Positions 26,539 through 41,848 of a DNA stretch of 55,605 nt are shown here, piece by piece. The translations under genes were made by a program, and so were the position numbers. Numbering within the stretch: position 1 is the first letter of the stretch; every line of letters starts with the position of its first letter. The stretch is from Monosiga brevicollis MX1 (lineage: Eukaryota > Opisthokonta > Choanoflagellata > Craspedida > Salpingoecidae), in NCBI RefSeq assembly GCF_000002865.3, contig NW_001865064.1:176939-232543 (forward strand), read 5' to 3'. A model generated the notes under the pieces. That model was not told the DNA's origin. It saw only the letters and a list, made by a program, of their open reading frames with translations, and did no database searches.

Positions 26539-29500
26539 ATGGCAAGTTCGGCGCCACAACCCTCCGTGCCGGGTGCAGCCGAGCCCGGGACATCGGCCGA
26601 CGCAACGACAGCGACGACGCCAGCCACGTCGCGCACGGGTTCCACCGCTGCGTCAGCTGGTACGGATCCTAGTGCAACGGCACAGCATCCTGCACCGGGC
26701 AGCGCGACGCCAGCAACCGACACGATCGGTCGCAAGGTTGAAAAAGTCCTGCAAGCCCACTCAGGCCTGCTCCGGGCCGTTCCTGGCCAAGACGTGCGTG
26801 ATCCTGCAGAGCCACGGCCCCTCTTTCGACTGCCCTGACCATCACCCGCATCGATCCTCACCTTACCGACGGATGGCCCCATAGGACTTGGTCACTTCGC
26901 TCGCCGGCCTGGATGGACTGCTGGAAGACAACACGAAGCATGCGCGAAACAACCTGCGCAGCAAAATTGAACAACAAGCCCTCGTTGCCAACCAGCAATT
27001 CATCACCGTCTTCTCCTCAGTCTTTGAGGTCAGTCTCGTGCTTATCTTTCCCCTCGCGCGCGCATGCTCATGTGGGCAGACGTGACCGGCAGCCACCCAC
27101 ATGATCCGTCCCGGGTGTTCCGTCTTGCCTTGCTGACCCGTCATGCCTTTACCCGCTCACCTCTCCGATGATCGTTCTTCTTTCCGTTGTTGTCACGCGG
27201 ACCCCAGGCTCTTGCCGGTGTGGAGACAGAGCTGGCAGGCATGACTTCAGCTTGTAAGCAAATGACAGAACGCTTGGCCAAGGCCAAGAGTGAAACTTCG
27301 GCCCTCGTCACCCAGACGAACAATCTCAAGCAAGCCCAAGATCAGGCCGAACTGCGACGCAAGCTCCTCGACGCCTTTACCGCCCGCTACCAACTTCCCC
27401 CCGATGACAAGGCCGTTTTGCTTGGCGATCGCCCCTTTGACATGACCTTCTTCTCCGCGCTTGAGCGCGTACAAGCCATCCATGCCGACTGCCGACGGCT
27501 CCTGCGCACCAACCACCAACGTGCAGGCGTCGACATTATGGATGACATGGCCAATATCCAAGATCGCGCCTACGAACGCCTCTATCACTGGACTCAAAAT
27601 GCCTGCCGGGGCCTCACCACCGAGCATGTCGACAACAGCAAGCGTCTCAACCTTGCATTTTTGGCCCTTCGCTCTCGCCCTGTCCTGCTACAGTACGCTT
27701 GGCTCCTCGCTCGCCCTCAGCCAAGGCCCCGCCCAGGCGCAGCTTCACACTGTCTGCTGTGCCCAACTCACCCACAGATATTCACTGAATGAGCTGGCCA
27801 CAGCACGCCGCAACGCCCGCGTGCGGACCTTTTCCGATGCCCTGACCTTTGGCGGGCCCAACGGCTCACCACCCCCCATCGAGATGCACTCCCATGACCC
27901 ACTCCGTTACATCAGTGACATGCTGGCCCATGTTCACCAAACCCTGCTGGCCGAGCGCGACCTTCTCCGCACCATTGTTGGAACTGACCGTACCGTCCAA
28001 CAGGTGGGTTGAGTCGTCCCCTGTTTCCCTCGTCGCGTACTCCCTTGGCTCGTACAATCGTCTCCACAAGATCACCCGGTCCTTGGTTCTGTACTCCATC
28101 TTTTAAACTTTTCAGGGAGCTGGCTCAAACCATGCCATGACAGGTGAACAGCTGAGGTGAGTGGGTAGCAAGGTCGAAAGGCACCCATCCCATCGTCTCG
28201 CTCGCGCGCACTCTGTCTCACAGACCATTCCTGTATTTGGCGACCCGGTGTGTGATGATGGCGTCATCCAGCCTACGTGTTGGTGAGGCACTGGATGCCA
28301 TCGCTGAGGGCCTGACCAGGCCGTTTCGCATGCGAGCTGAAGCTGTACTCAGTGCACTGCAAAGCGATATCGTCATGGCCTACAAGGTGGCCGCCCTGCT
28401 CGAGTTTTACCGACAATCCTCCCAAGAGCTGATCAAGCTGGACCGCACTTCTTCTTTGGCCGAGGTCATTCAAGAGCTTCACGCCAAAACCCTCAAAATA
28501 TTCTTCAACGCATTGGAAATTCGCGCTAATGATCTGCTGGTAAACGTCGACGTGGCCCCGGCCAGTCTCTCCCCTCCCGACAGTCTCGTGCGCATCATGA
28601 GTACGGTTCGTGAGGTGCTCGACGCCCAAGCTACATCCTACGGCCGCCAAGGCGACGATGGCGCCCAGGAATTGGAAAAGGTTGGTAACAACCCCATCGA
28701 CCCTTGTTGAATTCGAGCAACACTTGCTGTCCTTTTTGCTGCGTTCTCTGTGGCACTTGCAGCAGGTGGAGCCTGACCTCCTTGGCTGCTCAACTAGATC
28801 TTGTCACACGTGTTGACGCCCGCGCTGGAAATGTGCGCGCTCAGCGCTTCCATGCTCAGCGCCGTTGATGTGGTACGCCTGGACAAACGTTTGCTGCTGC
28901 TGCTCAGATGATGGAAGCTCGCTGACCCGTGTTTGATTTTCTGTGACCGTTTTAGGCGGCTTACATGCTGAATTGCTTCTATCACATTCAAACCGTGCTG
29001 ACCCTCTACGACAGCACTCGTGCGTTTGGCCGCTGTGTATTTCGCTCGCAGTCCGCCTAAATGCACATTTATGTCGCCTTCACTTTCCCCCTTGCTTCTT
29101 CTCGCCCCGACTCTACATGCATCGTGGCCATAGATCGCCGACTGGAAGTCATCGAGTCGGAGATGGAGCGTCACATTGATACGGTGAGTACGTCGCCGTC
29201 TTTCGAACCTAGTGCTGCAGACACCGCCCCAGCTCATGACTGTGGTCGGGTGCATCTGCAGCTGTGTGAGGCACAGGCGCATCACTTTGCAGAGCAAGCA
29301 GGATTGACGGGACTCTTAGCGGCTCTGCGCAGCTGGTCAACGCAGCCTGCTGGCTCGCGTCCCAAAGTGGCCGATGTCCCCGGTCTCTCGTTGTTGGACA
29401 TTAAGCGTGGCCTTGCTTCGCTCGACCGCTTCATTGCCGATGCCGATTTTGAAGGCATCAAGCAAGTTCAGCTGCTGCATAGGTCGGTGCCAATGCACTT

Positions 29501-29741
29501 TAACCGCTCGTTGCAGTTGACATGAGGCCCGTGATGATGATCTTCTCCCTTTCATCGCGCTCTCCTTGCCACGCACCTTGTTAGCTCGCGTTTGCGCAAC
29601 CAAGTCCAAGCCCGTGGCCAGGACCGCTTTGTCGCCCTTTTCAAGCAACTATACGACGCATGCAACGCCCCATCGGCCGGCTTTGCAAGTGGTCCTGTCA
29701 TTGCCCGAACCCCCGAACAGCTTCAGCAGTTTATGAGCTAG
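26539..29741 (+). CDS. COG6: Conserved oligomeric Golgi complex subunit 6
   Basis: COG6 is a lobe-B subunit of the COG tether that directs retrograde vesicles within the Golgi. Eleven exons join in phase: 26539-26793, 26885-27028, 27208-27692, 27778-28003, 28116-28156, 28224-28680, 28798-28872, 28956-29019, 29134-29183, 29262-29482, 29585-29741 (724 residues; animal COG6 is about 650). Conserved blocks are LLRTNHQRAGVDIMDDMANI, YERLYHWTQ and the strongly diagnostic IEMHSHDPLRYISDMLAHVH. The terminal exon encodes a helix with RNQVQARGQDRFVALFKQ and EQLQQF. The N-terminal about 60 residues are Ala/Thr/Pro-rich low complexity before GRKVEKVLQAHSGLL. The 41-nt fifth exon is the least certain, although its phases match on both sides. 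Confidence 0.94.
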
Positions 29742-29894
29742 CCCATCGCATTTCATTCATTTCCCTCTCTATGCTTTGACAAACACGTTACATGTAATTG
29801 ACATGATCCTTACATTTCATGCTTGCTTGCTTGCAAAACGCAACACAACAACCAAAAAAAAAAAGGGCATTTCCGTCAGATTTGACAACACTGG

Positions 29895-31280
29895 ATGAAT
29901 GATTCTGACCACTGTCGCGCGCACGAAGCAATGGCAGCGCTTCACCCAGGCCAGGCGAACGGCAGGCCAATGCTGGGGACACTGATTTATGTCATCCCAA
30001 TAATTCTGCAGCTTATGGTGGTAGTCACCACCGCACCCATGCTGGTGAACGCAGAGGGAGAGCCGGTTGCGGCCATGGCAGCGGAACCTCGATTTCCAGA
30101 CCGTTTCATCTGCCCCTTTCCCCATCGTTGCGTCGGCGAGGATTGTCGGTACAAGCCCATGATGCGAGCACCGGCCCTCCGACCCATGACCTTTTCCTGG
30201 TACCCGGCATCGTGTGACGACTGCCGCTGCGTTGCAGGTGCGCTTTGTGACCCGCTGCTTACGAGCCGTGGTGACACTTGAAGCCAGCTCACACGATGGG
30301 GTGTAGGGCCGACATATCCGATCGCAGGAGTACTCCCACCCGCTCTCTTGGACTTACGCGGCAAGCCACATTGCGAATATTCCCCAGATAATCGCTACGC
30401 CAACCCCCACGGGTTTTCCTTTGTGTTCACCGTTTCCACGGGCCACTCAGGGACCGGGTTTTTGGGCAATGAAGCTGTCTGGGCACATGCCCTGCGTCGG
30501 CCAAGTCTAGAAGGAACCCCAGTTTTGGTGTTTCATGAGCGCCACGATCGACGCAATATGTTACCCAACATTCAGCAGCGCTGGAACGTCTGCGATGTCG
30601 CTTGGACCTTTGTCGTCGAGGATATGGTCCCGTTTATGGAGCAGCAGCTTTTGGCCAAGAACCGTAGCATCTTCTTCTCCTCGGGACATGACATGACCGT
30701 GGGGCTCCTGCCTGCTTTGGTCAGCTACCTGGGTCCTGCAGTCAGTCTGGTCCGCGTACGCCGCGACCGAGTGCGAGTCGCCAAGAGCTTTACCATTTCC
30801 GTCCCATTGGGCCCAGAGGCACAGCGATGCTTCTTTTGCATCAACCCCGATTCGCTTCTAAACCGTTGTCCCTGGCGTGACCGACAAGCTTTTGCGCAAC
30901 TTTCAAGCTTTCAACGTTTTCTTCACGCGTCAGATGAGATGGAGTGCCAGTGGCAAAGCCTGCGCCATTCTTTTCCGCACCAGCGAACGTTTGTCCTCAA
31001 TTGGACCACGAGTATATCTGAGGAAGAGATGCAGGCACTGGCTTACTTTGTGGGGGAGCTGCAGCCGTTGTCGCCCAGTGCGGAGGATTTACCACTTCTG
31101 AAGTGGATCAAAAATCAGCATCATCGCTCTCGGGCACTCAACACAAGCGTGCCGCAGGATTTTCAGGTCGAGCTCGCCCAGCACGCACAAGCTCTCGGTG
31201 TGACGCTAACTCACTGCAACAACATGACCTGTATTCCCTCTCCAAATTCCAGTGTCCGAGGAGAGGCGGGTACGATATGA
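29895..31280 (+). CDS. Sulfotransferase-like type II membrane protein
   Basis: Two exons (29895-30237 and 30328-31280) join in phase to 431 residues. A hydrophobic segment at about 27-46 (LGTLIYVIPIILQLMVVV) after a short soluble N-terminus predicts a type II signal anchor, so the rest would face the Golgi lumen. A Cys-rich stretch (CPFPHRCVGEDC, CDDCRC) follows. The catalytic-domain start FTVSTGHSGTGFLG resembles the P-loop-like 5'-phosphosulfate-binding motif of PAPS sulfotransferases, and VRVRRDRVRVAKSFT resembles their 3'-phosphate-binding region. Several N-glycosylation sequons (for example NWT, NTS, NMT) fit a secretory protein. The acceptor is unknown. It lies 154 bp downstream of COG6 on the same strand. 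The family assignment rests on these two motifs. Confidence 0.65.
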
Positions 31281-31646
31281 GCAAAAAGAAATGACGCCAC
31301 AACGCCACATATTGGCATGGGCGCTGTGCACTTTCTGAACACCATTGAGTCAAAAGTGAATCAATTATTATTTATTCCCTACGCCAATTGAACATAGACG
31401 TTTGACAAGCTCATGGACCCCTACATTCACGCTACCACTGCCATGCACACTCGCGTGCCCCACCCATGACGACGCTCGGATGGAGAACATGAAGCTCAAT
31501 GCCACGACAAATCAGTCCGCAAACTCAAAGAAAGAAAAAGAGAAAAAGAAAAAGAAACTGTAAAAGTTGATCGCCAAAAGCTACCGACCCTAAAAAATAA
31601 AACAAGGTCATGCTGGGATCTCCAAGTCTGTCTGGGAGACCGCTTC
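31281..31646. other. Convergent intergenic region
   Basis: 3' regions of two genes that face each other. It contains an A-rich AAAGAAAAAG stretch (about 31528-31555) and nothing else recognisable. Confidence 0.6.
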
Positions 31647-34059
31647 TCATGCATGAAAGGACGGGGTAATCTGCGTTGAGGTGGACGTGGGCGTTGGTTC
31701 TTCGTCCAAGTCCAAGCGCGTTCGGATATCGTTCAGGGGCTCGGCTTCATCGTCGTCCGCGTGTACCTGGAGGGTACGACGGTATGCCAGCACGGCCGGC
31801 GTCGCCAAGATTAAGGGAGACCAAGTGGAGGGATTGTCGTAGCTCGCGGCACCCGCCTGCTGCTGCAACTGGCGGAAGCGGGCAGGGGTGATTAAAGCAA
31901 ACTCATCCGCCTTGAGAAGAGCCTTTTGGAGGGAGGCCGGCGCCCAGGCGGCCCCAAGCTGCGCCGTCTCAAGATCATACATGGCAGAGTCCGCGGTCCC
32001 TGTCACGGGCCCGAGCGAATGGCTCAGAACCACATCCATGTCCTCATTGTGTGCGTGGGCTATCAAGCCTTGATTAGGATCCTGACCGTGATCCAGGTGG
32101 CCGGTTGTCGGACACGAGGCAGCAAAGACATTGGCAGGCTGATCTGGTACGTTGGCATTGCGAGCCTGCAAAGGTGTGCGTTTGGCTCGCTTGGGCTGGG
32201 CTTGTGTTTCATCATGGGGCTGGGTTGAGGAGAGGGGCAGCGCAGCGGGCGGCGAGGTATCGTGATTGGTCGATGAGGCTGCGCTGAGGCCAGCGGTTTT
32301 AGGGTCCACCAACGCAACGTTGCCCGAGGAGCGCTGGTAGGCGAAAAAGCTGCCTTGGAAGCTAGGCGAGATGAGGGACACGGAGGGAGGAGCAACAGGC
32401 GGGTCCAGGCTGTCCGGTTCCAAGTGTTCTTCCAAAGGGGGTGGATTGGCGGGGCCGTGGGCGGGCTGAGGCGCGTTTACGGCGGTGTTTTGGTGGTGCA
32501 GCGATCCTGCTGCATTGCTTCGAAGGACGGCGGGCTGAGCGATATCAAGGGGCGGGGGTGGATCAGACACAAGGGTATTGTGTGTAGGCCAGGCTGGCAG
32601 GGAGGTGGATCGGGTCAAGGCTTCCGCTGCCGTGGGATCGAAGCGGTTCAGGGATGCTGCGTGCTTGTTGCCGGCAGCAGGGCGGAGGGCGTTGGTGAAC
32701 GTGGCCAGGCCCACGGGGCGCTGGCTGATGGCTGACTCGGGACGGGAGCTCTGGGTCGGGGCCTGGCTAGAGGAGAAGGTTTGCAGCGACGAGCCGGGAC
32801 GGAAGCCTGTTGCTGAACCGGGACGGGAGCCTGTTGCTGAACCGGGACGGGAGAGCAAGCTGAGGGCACTGTTGGTCGTCGTTCGAGTGGGTGGTTGAGC
32901 GTTGTGCGTTCGGGCGGCACCGTTACGGTCACGGTAAGTCTTGCGTTGAAAGTGTTTTTTGCTGCGCTGGGTGCGCCGAACGTTGGTGAAGCGCCCAATG
33001 TCGTTCTCAAACTGATAAATGAAGTTTTCAAAGGCCAATTGCAGCTTGCTGTCGGTATCGCGTGGGGACGTTCCCTGGGCTTGAAGCTGTGCGCGATGAA
33101 CAGGGTGCATGGCTTCGGTCGCATCGTGGTGACCAGCAATGCAGACAAGGCCATCGTCGCGATGGAAGTGATGAGGGGCCAGGAGATTGGCGTGCCCTCC
33201 ACCAAATAGAAAAACCTGGGTGCGGGTGTCCCGGGTTGAGCGTGGCTCGTCCTGTGACTCGGATTCGGGTTCGGGCACGGCACCGGCATCACGGTAGCTG
33301 GGCATGTGAATTTGCACAGACAAAACAGGTTCGCCTGCCATGCAATCGCGCATGCTATCCAATTCGGCGCCAATCTACCATGAGGGAGCATATGCGGCAT
33401 ATGCGAAGACCAGCGAGAGGCAAGACAGGAGAGATGCGGGGGGCAGTTTGTGAGGAGGCCATGGCGGTGGATGAAAGCCACGGGGAAAGGAGCGGAAGTG
33501 CAAAGACGGACCTGAGTGACGCGTTCAATCAGTTTTTTGCGCCAGTTGTTGTAGCTTCGCCGACTGATGATGACGGGCACCTCGGGCGTGGCACTACCAT
33601 GGCTCGCGGTGTCCCGCAACGAAGCACCGCATTGTTTGCAAAACAACGTGCGAGAGAACTGGACCAAACCGCAGCTACAAAGCTTGAGCCCTGCATGACA
33701 CGCGACGGGCGGGGAAGGGAGGCAAGGGGTCAAAGCCCAAGGTTGATAATAAAGGAAAATATCAAGAAAAAGAAAAAACAGCGGCGCGAGGTCCAGGGTT
33801 TGAGCGGTGGGTGGTGAGGGTCCGAAAATTTGATGGCTCGGCCAAGCAAGTCAAAACAAATCATCGGCACCGTGGCCAGGGCAGGTCACGTACGATTTGC
33901 TTTGAGACAGGCTGGGCAATTGTGGGTGCCACAGGGAGCGGAAAAGCCGATCGTTGAGGCTGATGGCTTGCGGGCCGCCGAAATGCCTGGACAGGAACCC
34001 GAGGTGACAGCGGAGGCGGCCCCACCTGCAGCAGCTTGGCTACTGCTCCTTCGCGCCAT
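31647..34059 (-). CDS. Zinc-ribbon protein with long disordered tail, unrecognised
   Basis: Exons 33894-34059, 33512-33690 and 31647-33374 join in phase to 690 residues. A cysteine cluster spans the first splice: CPACLKANR is followed by LKLCSCGLVQF and FCKQCGASL, giving CxxC...CxC...CxxC, a zinc-ribbon-like pattern at about residues 48-82. Next come the basic SRRSYNNWRKKLIERV and, about 120 residues on, the conserved-looking FENFIYQFENDIGRF followed by RSKKHFQRKTYRDRN. The remaining about 450 residues are Ser/Pro/Ala-rich, with short direct repeats (RPGSATG units). This looks like a nuclear or nucleic-acid-associated protein, but no named family is recognised. The ATG at 34059 is the first in frame; an upstream exon is possible. 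Confidence 0.6.
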
Positions 34060-34991
34060 GCCCTCCCGATACGGGAGCAGGCCGAGGAGAACGTAAGCGT
34101 GGTGGTTGCCTTTTGAAGCTCGTTGATGCACGTCGTGCAGGCTTTGACTCTTCGACAGAAGTCAAACAAGAAGAAGAAGAAGAAGAAGAAGAACCCCGAG
34201 TGCTGAGAGATCAGAAGCACCGCCACGAGCAGGGTCGGGGATGGGGCACGTTGCACAAGCAGAAGAAACGAGAGGGTTGTATTGGTTGGTGGTGGTCTTG
34301 AGACCAAGAGGAGCCTCCAAGCGCTGCTGCTGAAGATGGAACCGGGGGATCACGACGACGTGCTGGTCGCCGCCGTCAACTCGGGGTCGCTCGTTCACTG
34401 CCACCCGCGCAGCCAAAACGCGTGCACCTGCAAATCTGCGCAGAGACACAGAGACAGAGAGATACAGAGACGGCGCGACAGAGATGCAGAGACAAGATAC
34501 AGAACCAGAGAGACAGAGAGACTGATGGACGAATTAAAAAGCGATGAAGAGGAATGCATGGGTAAAGACATGGATTCAGAGATGGAGGCAGAAAGGTGGA
34601 AAAAGTCAGAGGGAGGTGCAAAGCACCACGTCATGGCAGAGACACAGACCTAAACCGAAACCGCACCTGAGCGAGAGATTTGAACAAAACAAGTGAAACA
34701 TTGAGAGAATGTGCTGCAACGCGTGTAGAAAAGGAGAGCGGGGCGTGAAGAATGCAAGACGATTCAGAGATGAAGACCGAGAGACCAAGAGATTGAGAGA
34801 GACAAGGGGTTTCAATGCAGACCCATCGACTTCTGCTTTCTTTTCATTTGAATTTACGCGGGTAAATTATGATAAAGTGTGGTGTTTTTTACAGTTACGT
34901 TCACAACGTATTTTATTTTATTTTTTACTTTTTTTTTCGATTTTTCGATTTTTTTTCTGCTTTTATTGAGAATCGCAGAGTGAGCGTCGGG
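34060..34991. other. Divergent promoter region
   Basis: About 930 bp between two head-to-head genes. It holds a GAA repeat at about 34169-34190, GA-rich sequence at about 34440-34520, and a T-rich stretch at about 34905-34965 immediately before the next start codon. No convincing coding segment was seen, so it probably serves both promoters. Confidence 0.55.
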
Positions 34992-36652
34992 ATGGCCTCG
35001 GGGATGAAGGCGGCTGTGGAGGTTCGGATCGAAGGGCAGGAGGGACGGGAGGAGGGTGTGCTCGTGGCCAATGGGGTGGCAGTGGCTGGTGAGGCTGGAG
35101 AAGTTGAGCGGTCGTCTGAAGAGGCGGCCAAGGGCGAGGCCACTGCGGCGTGCTCGCAACCGGCGCAGGTTCACCAGCAAACAGAGTCCGAGATGAACCC
35201 GACCGATGATGGAGAGGCCGGCCCGTCGTCCAAGCGCGCAAGGATCCAGGGTACGCACTCTTGGAGCCAAATCCTCACCTCTTGCTTGGTGGATGACGCG
35301 CCAAACATTGCAATCTCGGTCCAACTTACTTCCACATTGCCTGCTTGCGTCACCGCCTCCCTCCCGTGCCTTTGCGCGCAGCTGATGATGAAGTGGCTAA
35401 TGTGTTGAAGGAATGTGACACAGCCCGACCCTTCAATTATGCCTTTGAACAGCTGGAAGAACAGCTACCTTCGCAGCCAACCGATCTGGTCTGGCCATTT
35501 GCACAAGCGGGGCCCGTGCGCATGGTTGTCCAGCCTGGGCAGGCCCTACACGACGACTTGTTGCGCGAGTATTACCACTTTAAGTTTACCCAGCGCCTCG
35601 TGGAAGAAGGTGCACGAGCCTTTGCTCAGGTCCGAAGACGCGCCAAACCCAGCCAATGCGCTTACCTGGCCACCAAGGTTCTCGAGCGCTGGGTCTTTGC
35701 CGTAGTCACCGATGGCACCCCCGCTGATCTACCCGTGGCGATGCGTGAGAATCGTGCCGCCCTTCACAAATGCCACAGTGAGCTGTGTGCTGAGCACCTT
35801 CCTCCTCGCTTGGCTGACGAGGTTGTCAACGCCATTGACGCGTGTGCGCGCTCCGCACAGCGTCGTCGCGACATCCAACGCGAGCGCCCCTTTGTGCTTG
35901 AGTACAACCTCTCAGAACTCGTCATTTACTTTGCCGCCAGCCAACCTGTGGCGCTGCATCGATTGCGGCGGCTAGACTGGATGGTCCGTGGCGCCGGTCG
36001 CCACATCCCTGATGATGTTCCCCCTGCCAAGCACGATCAATGGCAGCTGGCTCAGGTGGCTCGCTGCATCTTCCGCTACGCCGCCCACCTTCACACAACA
36101 GCACAGCACTGGGGTCACCCGCAAGAATTTTACAATTTTCTGGCCCGTCGCTTGGGTCTCCTGCGCGAAGCCTTTGCCTGCCCCCTGAATTCACGCGTGC
36201 TCGGCTACAACGATCCCGCTGCCCGCTTCTGCAGCCTCTATCGAGACACAGACGCGCCCTTTGGCTCTCTGGGCAGCTTCTTCGAGACGGACATGCTGGC
36301 TTCGGGCTACGGCTGGGTCGTGCACCCCCCCTTTACCGAGGACATTCTCAACCGCCTTTCAGCTCAATGCCAGTCTGCTCTCCAGCAGGCCGCCTCGCAG
36401 GATCGCCAACTCATCGTCGGCATTGGTTGGCCCAATTGGACAGATATGCCTTCGTACCACCAACTCCGGGACAGTCCCTTCAAGCGAAGTGAGGTGCTGC
36501 AAGTCAAGTACAACTACCACTACGAGCGCCTCAACGGCACGCTCGTCAAACCCAACTTTACAAACATCTACCTCATCCTCAGCGCTCAGCCACTCAACGA
36601 GGACCAGCAAGCAGCCGTTCGTGAGTTTGAAACCATCGTAGCCCATGTCTAG
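34992..36652 (+). CDS. PCIF1/CAPAM-like protein with altered catalytic motif
   Basis: Exons 34992-35250 and 35382-36652 join in phase to 509 residues. The N-terminal about 85 residues are acidic and Ala/Glu-rich, ending in SSKRARIQ, a possible nuclear signal. The rest matches the PCIF1 helical and methyltransferase region: YRDTDAPFGSLGSFFETDM corresponds to the family's FPDTD-FGSLGSFF block, and FKRSEVLQVKYNYHYERLNG to the FKRxxxxLP block. Known PCIF1 enzymes N6-methylate cap-adjacent adenosine of mRNA in an NPPF motif; here the same place reads HPPF (His at about residue 401). No WW domain is visible. It is a clear family member, but activity is uncertain because of the Asn-to-His change. 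Confidence 0.82.
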
Positions 36653-37139
36653 CCCAAGCAGCCTTGCTCGTCCAACCGGCCTTGGAAATGCAATCAAAGT
36701 AAATCGAACCCCTGAGCTCGCAAAACTCCCTTCGCTTCTCCGTGGCATGTAAGCAAGCGTTGAGCGCTTGCTCGCTGGCTTCTGCGCTGCGCTCGGTTTG
36801 AATGTCCTTCAGAATGCGTCCAAGTCAGAACGCGCTCACACACCAGATCCACAGCCCTGTTGAGTTGCCAGAGCCAGAGCCAATCGCATTCCGTTCAAGA
36901 TTAGAAGCTTCACATTGTGGGAAGAGTACTTGATTACCAGGGTCCGAGGATATGTGTCGAAGTACGGGCGGCACGAGATTTGCCGCTTTACCAACTTCGA
37001 CTAGTCATCATCATCATTGCGTGCTCGTGTGCTACAGGCGCATTGAGAAACTGTTGTTGTGACTTGTTGTTGTGATCTGCAGCCATTTTTTATTTTTCAT
37101 TTTTTCTGCTTCATCAACAGCAATTGAGGTTGAGGTGTC
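36653..37139. other. Intergenic, no supported gene
   Basis: Contains TTGTTGTGA-type short repeats and a T-rich stretch (about 37083-37105). No gene is seen. Confidence 0.55.
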
Positions 37140-37451
37140 GTGCTCACTTGCCGGAGATCCGATGGAAGCCTGTTTGGGAGCTGTCACATCGCCCTGAACC
37201 GGGCGACCGAGGCGGGCTATCAAGGAGACTCTGCCATTTCACATTTCTGCCGTGACGGCGAGCGCTCACGTTTTATCTCGCCACCCAAAGACGGCAAACC
37301 AGCCAAAGTTGTGCTCCAGGCAAACAACACCCCCCTGCATCACCCTACAACTGGTACGCCAAGGGCAGAGGCCGCATCACCCGATATACCAGGAGGCAAG
37401 CAAGAGCTGCTGCTGCTACCCCCCGGCTGCCGTTTTGACCAGCTGAATTAG
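37140..37451 (+). other. Open segment with a possible ADP-ribosyltransferase-like end
   Basis: A 103-codon open segment without an ATG at its start, ending at a stop at 37451. Its last residues include QELLLLPPGCRFDQL, resembling the ExExLLPPGxxF strand of R-S-E type mono-ADP-ribosyltransferases. No upstream exon was found, and the NAD-binding Arg and STS motifs are not evident. It may be a terminal exon or a gene remnant; it may equally be chance. Confidence 0.2.
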
Positions 37452-37544
37452 TGACCGTTATCCATCTGACATTGGCTTGTCAGACGGTTGTATTTGGAGG
37501 GGGCTCATGAAATAGAGCGGTCTTTTAGGGAGTTGAGAGCCACG

Positions 37545-41202
<3,658 letters not shown>

Positions 41203-41848
41203 ATCTATTGAACTTGCAAATGTGCCTGTCGCAATTGAAGTTTGAGCCAGCGTCAAGTCTGCCAACCCTAGGCCCTTCGCAACTCTCGGTCAACACCGAG
41301 TGCCGCGAAGAAAGTCTATTGTTATAGTAATCCGGCAGAGCATCGGACAAAACCATAAAGTAAATGTAAAGTTCCTACAAGACGTGCGCATCAAACTTGT
41401 TGCGCACAACTCCGAAGCGAAACAACTTTAAATTTGATTGCTACCTGTACCTGCTCCACTAAGAACATTCGAGGACGCTGATGTGGCCAGAGGTATGCTT
41501 CAAGGCCATGACCTTGCTTTTTAAAGGAGGAGACCACAGAGAACCCAAGGCCTTGGTGGCCCCCATTCTATCGATCGAAACGAAAACGGTATGCGCTCAA
41601 TAAACCTTGCTTTAAAAACAGCCCTAACTGCAGTCTGCGAAGTCTAGGTCTCGATGTACGAACGAGAAGGTCAGGCATTCATAGAGTTGTTGTGCCAGCC
41701 CTCGGTGTAGATGCCGAACAAGCAAGCAGCCGACCAGAGCATGCCAATCGTCCAACTTGGACGACAGCATAAATTTCTCGATATTTTTCTTTGAATTTTT
41801 CGATTTTTTTTTTGAATTTCATTCATTTTTTTCTTACATTCAAGCACG
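41203..41848. other. Intergenic before ALKBH1
   Basis: No coding segment is supported. The last 80 bp before the ALKBH1 start are T-rich with a TTTTTCGA motif repeated, similar to the T-rich sequence just before the PCIF1-like start at 34992. This may be a promoter or leader habit of this genome. Confidence 0.55.
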
